From NCBI RefSeq assembly GCF_021917145.1, contig NC_061062.1, positions 1,320,186 to 1,384,185 of the forward strand: a stretch of 64,000 nucleotides of DNA. Reading direction: 5' to 3'. The notes beneath the pieces are model-generated. The model saw only the letters and a program-made list of their open reading frames with translations, was not told where the DNA came from and did not search any database. Positions 59,935 through 64,000 of this stretch are shown here, piece after piece. Numbering within the stretch: the first letter of the stretch is position 1; each line of letters starts with the position of its first letter. A program made the translations under genes and the position numbers. Source of the DNA: Hypomesus transpacificus (taxonomy: Eukaryota > Chordata > Actinopteri > Osmeriformes > Osmeridae).

Positions 59935-60240
59935 TTCCTCTGTCACTGCTTCGTTCCCTGGACCTCCTCCTTCTCCCCCTCTTCTTCTCCTCCTCCCCCT
60001 CTGCCTCCTCCCCTCCGTCGCTGCTTTGTTCCCTGGACCTCCCCCCTCCTCCCCTCCTCCTCCTCACCCCCCTCTTCCCCTCCCCCTTCTGCCTCCTCCC
60101 CTCCTCCTCGTCCTCCCCTCCCCCTCCCTGTCAGTGCTTTGTTCCCTGGACCTCCCCCTCCCCCTCCTCCTCCTCCTTCTCCTCCTCATCCTCCTCCCCC
60201 CCCTCTTCCCCTCCTCCTCTCTGCCTCCTCCTCTCCCCCT
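59935..60240 (+). repeat. CT-rich imperfect array
   Basis: Three diverged long units, each starting with TTTGTTCCCTGGACCTCC or CTTCGTTCCCTGGACCTCC and followed by CTCCTCCCC runs. Confidence 0.8.
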
Positions 60241-60836
60241 GGCGGACTGGCCAAGGCGTGGACAGAGCAGGGAGACTGCGGAGGTAGAAGGAGGGGTAGA
60301 GGGAGAAGGAGGGAGAGAGGTAGGTAGTGGGAGGGGTAGAGGACACTACGACGGTTTAGTACCTCCACATGTCACCAACACACTAGCACAGCACACGGAC
60401 ACCCCAAACACACACTTCCGTAGAGGCTTCTGTCAACAAACCATGTTGGGGTGTTTTTATTGACTGATCTACCACAGTCATCCTCTCTCTCAGGTCTGAG
60501 CTTCTGCATCCCTGCTCGCTCCCCTGGGCGTGTTGTGAAGCAGGAGCTGTGGTCAGTGACTCAGGTCTAACAGCTCCTCCTCCATCTGGCTGGTACAGGG
60601 TCTGTAGAGCTTGGGAGGAGCGTTCCATGCAGAGACACAACCTCCCCCAGAGTCGGCCTGGCAGATGGGGAGCTGAACGGAGTGTGCCTTTCAGATTAGC
60701 TGCTGTAATGGCTCATTTGGGCTCCTATGAGGAGGCATTAGCACATGTGTTCCATACGTCTGTGCTGAGGTCTATTACGGCGCCGGGAGAATCCTTCATA
60801 CACCTCAGACGCACACCTCCAGTCTCTGTAACGGGT

Positions 60837-60853
60837 GGGGGGGGGGGGGGGGG
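60837..60853 (+). repeat. poly(G) run of 17
   Basis: Uninterrupted G17. Confidence 0.85.
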
Positions 60854-60969
60854 AGGATGGAACAGTGGTTCAAAATGTTCCAGAATTTTCCCTGAGGTAC
60901 AAGCCGACGCATCGTCAGTGCTATTTGACGTAGGAATCTCATGTGTTCCCTGTACACTGCTATCCCTGT

Positions 60970-61125
60970 GCCCTGTTAGCTCTGTACCCTGCTGCCCTGT
61001 ACCCTGCTGCCCTGTACCCTGCTGCCCTGTACCCTGCTAGCCCTCTGCCCTGCTAGCCCTCTGCCCTGCTAGCCCTCTGCCCTGCTAGCCCTCTGCCCTG
61101 CTAGCCCTCTGCCCTGCTAGCCCTA
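60970..61125 (+). repeat. 12-17 bp CCCTGCTAGCC repeat
   Basis: Two linked unit types, TACCCTGCTGCCCTG and then CCCTGCTAGCCCTCTG, together about ten copies. Confidence 0.85.
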
Positions 61126-61139
61126 TCCCGCTCTGTCTC

Positions 61140-61500
61140 ATCACTTCTAAACACGTATCCGTGTCAGGAGGCGTTTCCGCTGTGTTGATAACGAAGCCGC
61201 CGCTGCCGAGGAGCCATTAGAATCAAAGTGTTAATGAATGTTGGGGCAGCAGCAGGCTTGGCAGAGCAAGGAGAGGAGATTGTCACGGGCGCACCTGGGG
61301 CTGAGCCCCTCGCACTGGGCTGTGGAGCGGCCTGACAGCCTGGCTGCTGACAGCTCTGTGACAGGCCGGTGTCTGCACGGTCCGCTATCAGCAGCCCGCT
61401 CCAGAGGGAGACCCGGGGAACATGTGTAGCTGTCGCTCTGCCTGTCATTAGGGGCTGCTTAGGGAGAGACACTAAACGAGCTTGCTCCGGTTCTCAATTA
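61140..61500. promoter_or_regulatory. unique GC-balanced tract, candidate regulatory
   Basis: Non-repetitive with AGCCATTAGAATCAAAGTG and TTAATGAATGTTGG motifs; no exon recognised. Confidence 0.25.
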
Positions 61501-61982
61501 AGTGAGGGCGCGGGGCGCGGAGTGCGGGGTGTGCGTGTGACGGGCAGGTGAGTGTGGTTGGCGGGGTGATGTCGGGCCAGCGGCGAGGACAGGGAAGCCG
61601 CTGTGCCACGCCAGTCGGCAGCAGATGCCAGTTCAGACGGCCAGGACCTGGGTGGCACTGGTCACAGCCACCACCCTCCGTCCTGCCACGCTGGGGGCTG
61701 GGAAACGGCCATGAAAATGTCCACGTTCCTGTCTAATTCTGCAGGGATTATTTTACTGTGCTCTGTTCCACTGTATCGACGTGCATGCAAGGTATCTCTA
61801 AATATAGAGATATATAGAGACAAATGAAGTGTCAATAAATACTAAAAGGAGGACAAAAGGCCAGTGCTTAACTGTAATGCAGTGTCAAGCCTTCGAAAGC
61901 ATCACCTGAGGTTAGCTGTGCCAGTAGCTGGGCTTCCTTGACTGGCCAGCACAGGGTTGTCAGTCATTGTACTCTATGCTAG

Positions 61983-61983
<1 letters not shown>

Positions 61984-62016
<33 letters not shown>

Positions 62017-62033
62017 ACACGTGTGTGTGTGTG
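61984..62033 (+). repeat. GT microsatellite
   Basis: (GT)n broken by ACACACGT. Confidence 0.9.
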
Positions 62034-63127
62034 TTGGACGTGCTGATGGACTGTCTGCCAGGCCAGTGAAGATGGAGGCCCAGAGTGCTGGAAAGGCCAG
62101 CACCAGTCTGGAGTCAGTAAAGCAAGCGGCCAGGAAAGGTCAAAGTGGACACATGACTGCATTCAGAGGAAAACATGGGCTTTATAGAGCGGGAAAAAAA
62201 TCAATTCATAAACTCCTAACTGAAGGTTTTTCTGTTGAAGCGTGTGTGCATGTGTAAGGGTGTGGGGGTTGTGTTGGTCCTAAATGCTATCTGTGTGTGC
62301 GTCTCTCTCTACAGGTGTCTGCATGTCTATCAGGAGATCGTAGACCTGAATGACCTATCACGTGTCTTTGGAGTACACCTCACACACACTGCGCCACATC
62401 TACCCAACCCACTTACTCCTGCCTGCAAGAGGATTGTGTGGAGAATCTCAAACAGCACAAAAACAAATGGGCAAAAAAGACCCAAATGGTTATTTCATCA
62501 TTTAAAGAGTGCTACACAACTGATGCACTTTGTATTCATACATTCTAGGTATTTGATAGCACAGAAGTGGAAAATCGGATGATTGGTTGAAGAGACTTTG
62601 CGTCGCCACAGTATTTCTGTCAAGAGGCCATCCATCACTGATCACTGAGACTGCATGTGGATGACCTGCCGTTAAACTGGACGCTGCGGATTCATCAAGA
62701 CCAGAGGGTCGTTTTTAGGGACATGAGGAGGGGAAGTCTCCTAATGACTGGAGGGTGAAGACAATGAGATGAGGAGGAGGAGATTAATTGTTTTAATCCT
62801 AATATAATTCAGCACACAAACTGAGGGTCACAGAGAGAAAACATAAATAATATACAAAATGTTTTTTTCTTGTTGAAGTTTGTACTTCCTGGTTGGCGCA
62901 TTCAAAAGCTTTACATACACTGTGTTCACCTCCTTCCTGTTTCTGGTCAGCTGACACCCCCTCAGTTAGCCTAGCTGTGCCTGTGTTGACGGGTGAGCCA
63001 AGGTCAAGACCTGGCGACACTCCTGTATGCCAATTAATTCCTAAGCAGTGGGTGGAGAGAGGCCTGATTTGACTAGCCAGTCAAAGTGCCAATCAGCCTG
63101 ATTGGCTGCAGTACCCCTGGTGAGGGT

Positions 63128-63585
63128 GCCATGGGGGTGGGGAGGAGAGGGGTAGCCCTGTGTGCAGGCTGGTAGGGTGGGGAGGAGAAGGGTAGCCCTG
63201 TGTGCAGGCTGGTAGGGTGGGGAGGAGAAGGGTAGCCCTGTGTGCAGGCTGGTAGGGTGGGGAGGAGAAGGGTAGCCCTGTGTGCAGGCTGGTAGGGTGG
63301 GGAGGAGAAGGGTAGCCCTGTGTGCAGGCTGGTAGGGTGGGGAGGAGAAGGGTAGCCCTGTGTGCAGGCTGGTAGGGTGGGGAGGAGAGGGGTAGCCCTG
63401 TGTGCAGGCTGGTAGGGTGGGGAGGAGAGGGGTAGCCCTGTGTGCAGGCTGGTAGGGTGGGGAGGAGAGGGGTAGCCCTGTGTGCAGGCTGGTAGGGTGG
63501 GGAGGAGAGGGGTAGCCCTGTGTGCAGGCTGGTAGGGTGGGGAGGAGAGGGGTAGCCCTGTGTGCAGGCTGGTAGGGTGGGGAGG
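63128..63585 (+). repeat. 40-bp minisatellite
   Basis: About eleven units of exactly 40 bp with core GGTAGCCCTGTGTGCAGGCT. Two variants (GAGAAGG and GAGAGGG) occur in blocks, indicating block-wise duplication. The minus frame is open for 183 codons because three units equal 40 codons without a stop. Confidence 0.95.
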
Positions 63586-63589
63586 CTAG

Positions 63590-64000
63590 CATTGCTTTTT
63601 AGCCTAGCTCCCAGTACTTATGTTGTTAGCATCTTTGTTTAACAAAATGGTATTCCTGATTTAATTAACACTAATTAACACTTAAATTAGCCATAATTGC
63701 ATAAACACTCAGCTAATAACTGAAGAAAGCCAGTTGTAAGCAGCAAAACATTTGAAGGAGTTTTTCTCATTACGGCAATGAGAGCAATCTTGTTACACAA
63801 ATGATAATTAGGTATCATTAGCACACACAAACTGGGTTAATTACGGGAGCGACACTCAAACCCTTTAAATGGACTGATCAAAGTTCAGGGCCGGCATCAT
63901 TAGGTGTAATCCAAGCTAAAACAAACACTGTGGTTATCGTCCCTGTCAGATAGCTACAGTACTGTAGTAAGATGCTACAAAAACAAAATATGAATACGCC
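63590..64000. promoter_or_regulatory. candidate conserved non-coding element at window end
   Basis: Unique AT-rich tract with GATTTAATTAACACTAATTA, AAATTAGCCATAATTGC, TGATAATTAGGTATCATTAG, GGGTTAATTACGGG and GATCAAAGTTCAG. The homeodomain-core density matches the other islands. It runs off the window. Confidence 0.35.

Noticed and set aside
63041-63592. 183-codon minus frame with regular 40-residue pattern
   Set aside because: The period equals three 40-bp minisatellite units; no start context, splice structure or homologue.

Overview
This is a window of a ray-finned fish (teleost) nuclear genome. Every gene is split by GT/AG introns, the gene order is that of the vertebrate 14q24.3 block, and the interspersed repeats are of kinds common in teleosts: short copies with an AGACGCTCTTATCC core, a TTAA-flanked palindromic MITE, and a short TIR MITE. 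The dense minisatellite load would suit an osmerid, salmonid or esocid-like fish, but I cannot name a species from sequence alone.

Layout. (1) vash1 (+, 1709-7279), 7 exons, a tubulin carboxypeptidase. (2) angel1 (-, 15198-10839), 10 exons, a CCR4/nocturnin-fold phosphatase family member. (3) lrrc74a (+, 15722-19816), 13 exons, leucine-rich repeats plus an EF-hand-like tail; it is head to head with angel1 across about 520 bp. (4) rps6kl1 (+, 22569-27380), 10 exons, an MIT domain plus a degenerate kinase domain. (5) dlst (-, 35361-28735), at least 13 exons, the E2 subunit of 2-oxoglutarate dehydrogenase; it is tail to tail with rps6kl1. (6) prox2 (+, 37948-43775), 4 coding exons, a Prospero-type homeodomain factor, head to head with dlst. 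(7) About 20 kb (43.8-64 kb) without a recognisable gene. It alternates large simple-sequence arrays with unique AT-rich islands dense in TAATTA/ATTA motifs that look like candidate conserved regulatory elements. Splice joins were checked by reading phase across every intron and all close in frame, except a possible extra exon 2 of dlst. The genes do not form one pathway; they are a conserved syntenic block (VASH1-ANGEL1-LRRC74A and RPS6KL1-DLST-PROX2), paralogous to VASH2-ANGEL2-RPS6KC1-PROX1.

The main unexpected observation concerns the tandem arrays. Many begin exactly at, or within about 10 nt of, a splice donor, and several copy the 5' splice site in every unit: lrrc74a exon 12 (28-bp unit, about 12 copies), dlst exon 6 (29 bp, 11 copies), angel1 exon 9 (33 bp, 3 copies) and angel1 exon 7 (12 bp, 4 donors). 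The angel1 stop codon itself lies inside a 12-13 bp minisatellite. An intergenic array repeats a perfect consensus donor, CAG/GTAAGT, about seven times. This suggests that minisatellites in this genome are recurrently seeded at exon-intron borders. No prokaryotic-type system, viral gene or toxin gene was seen.
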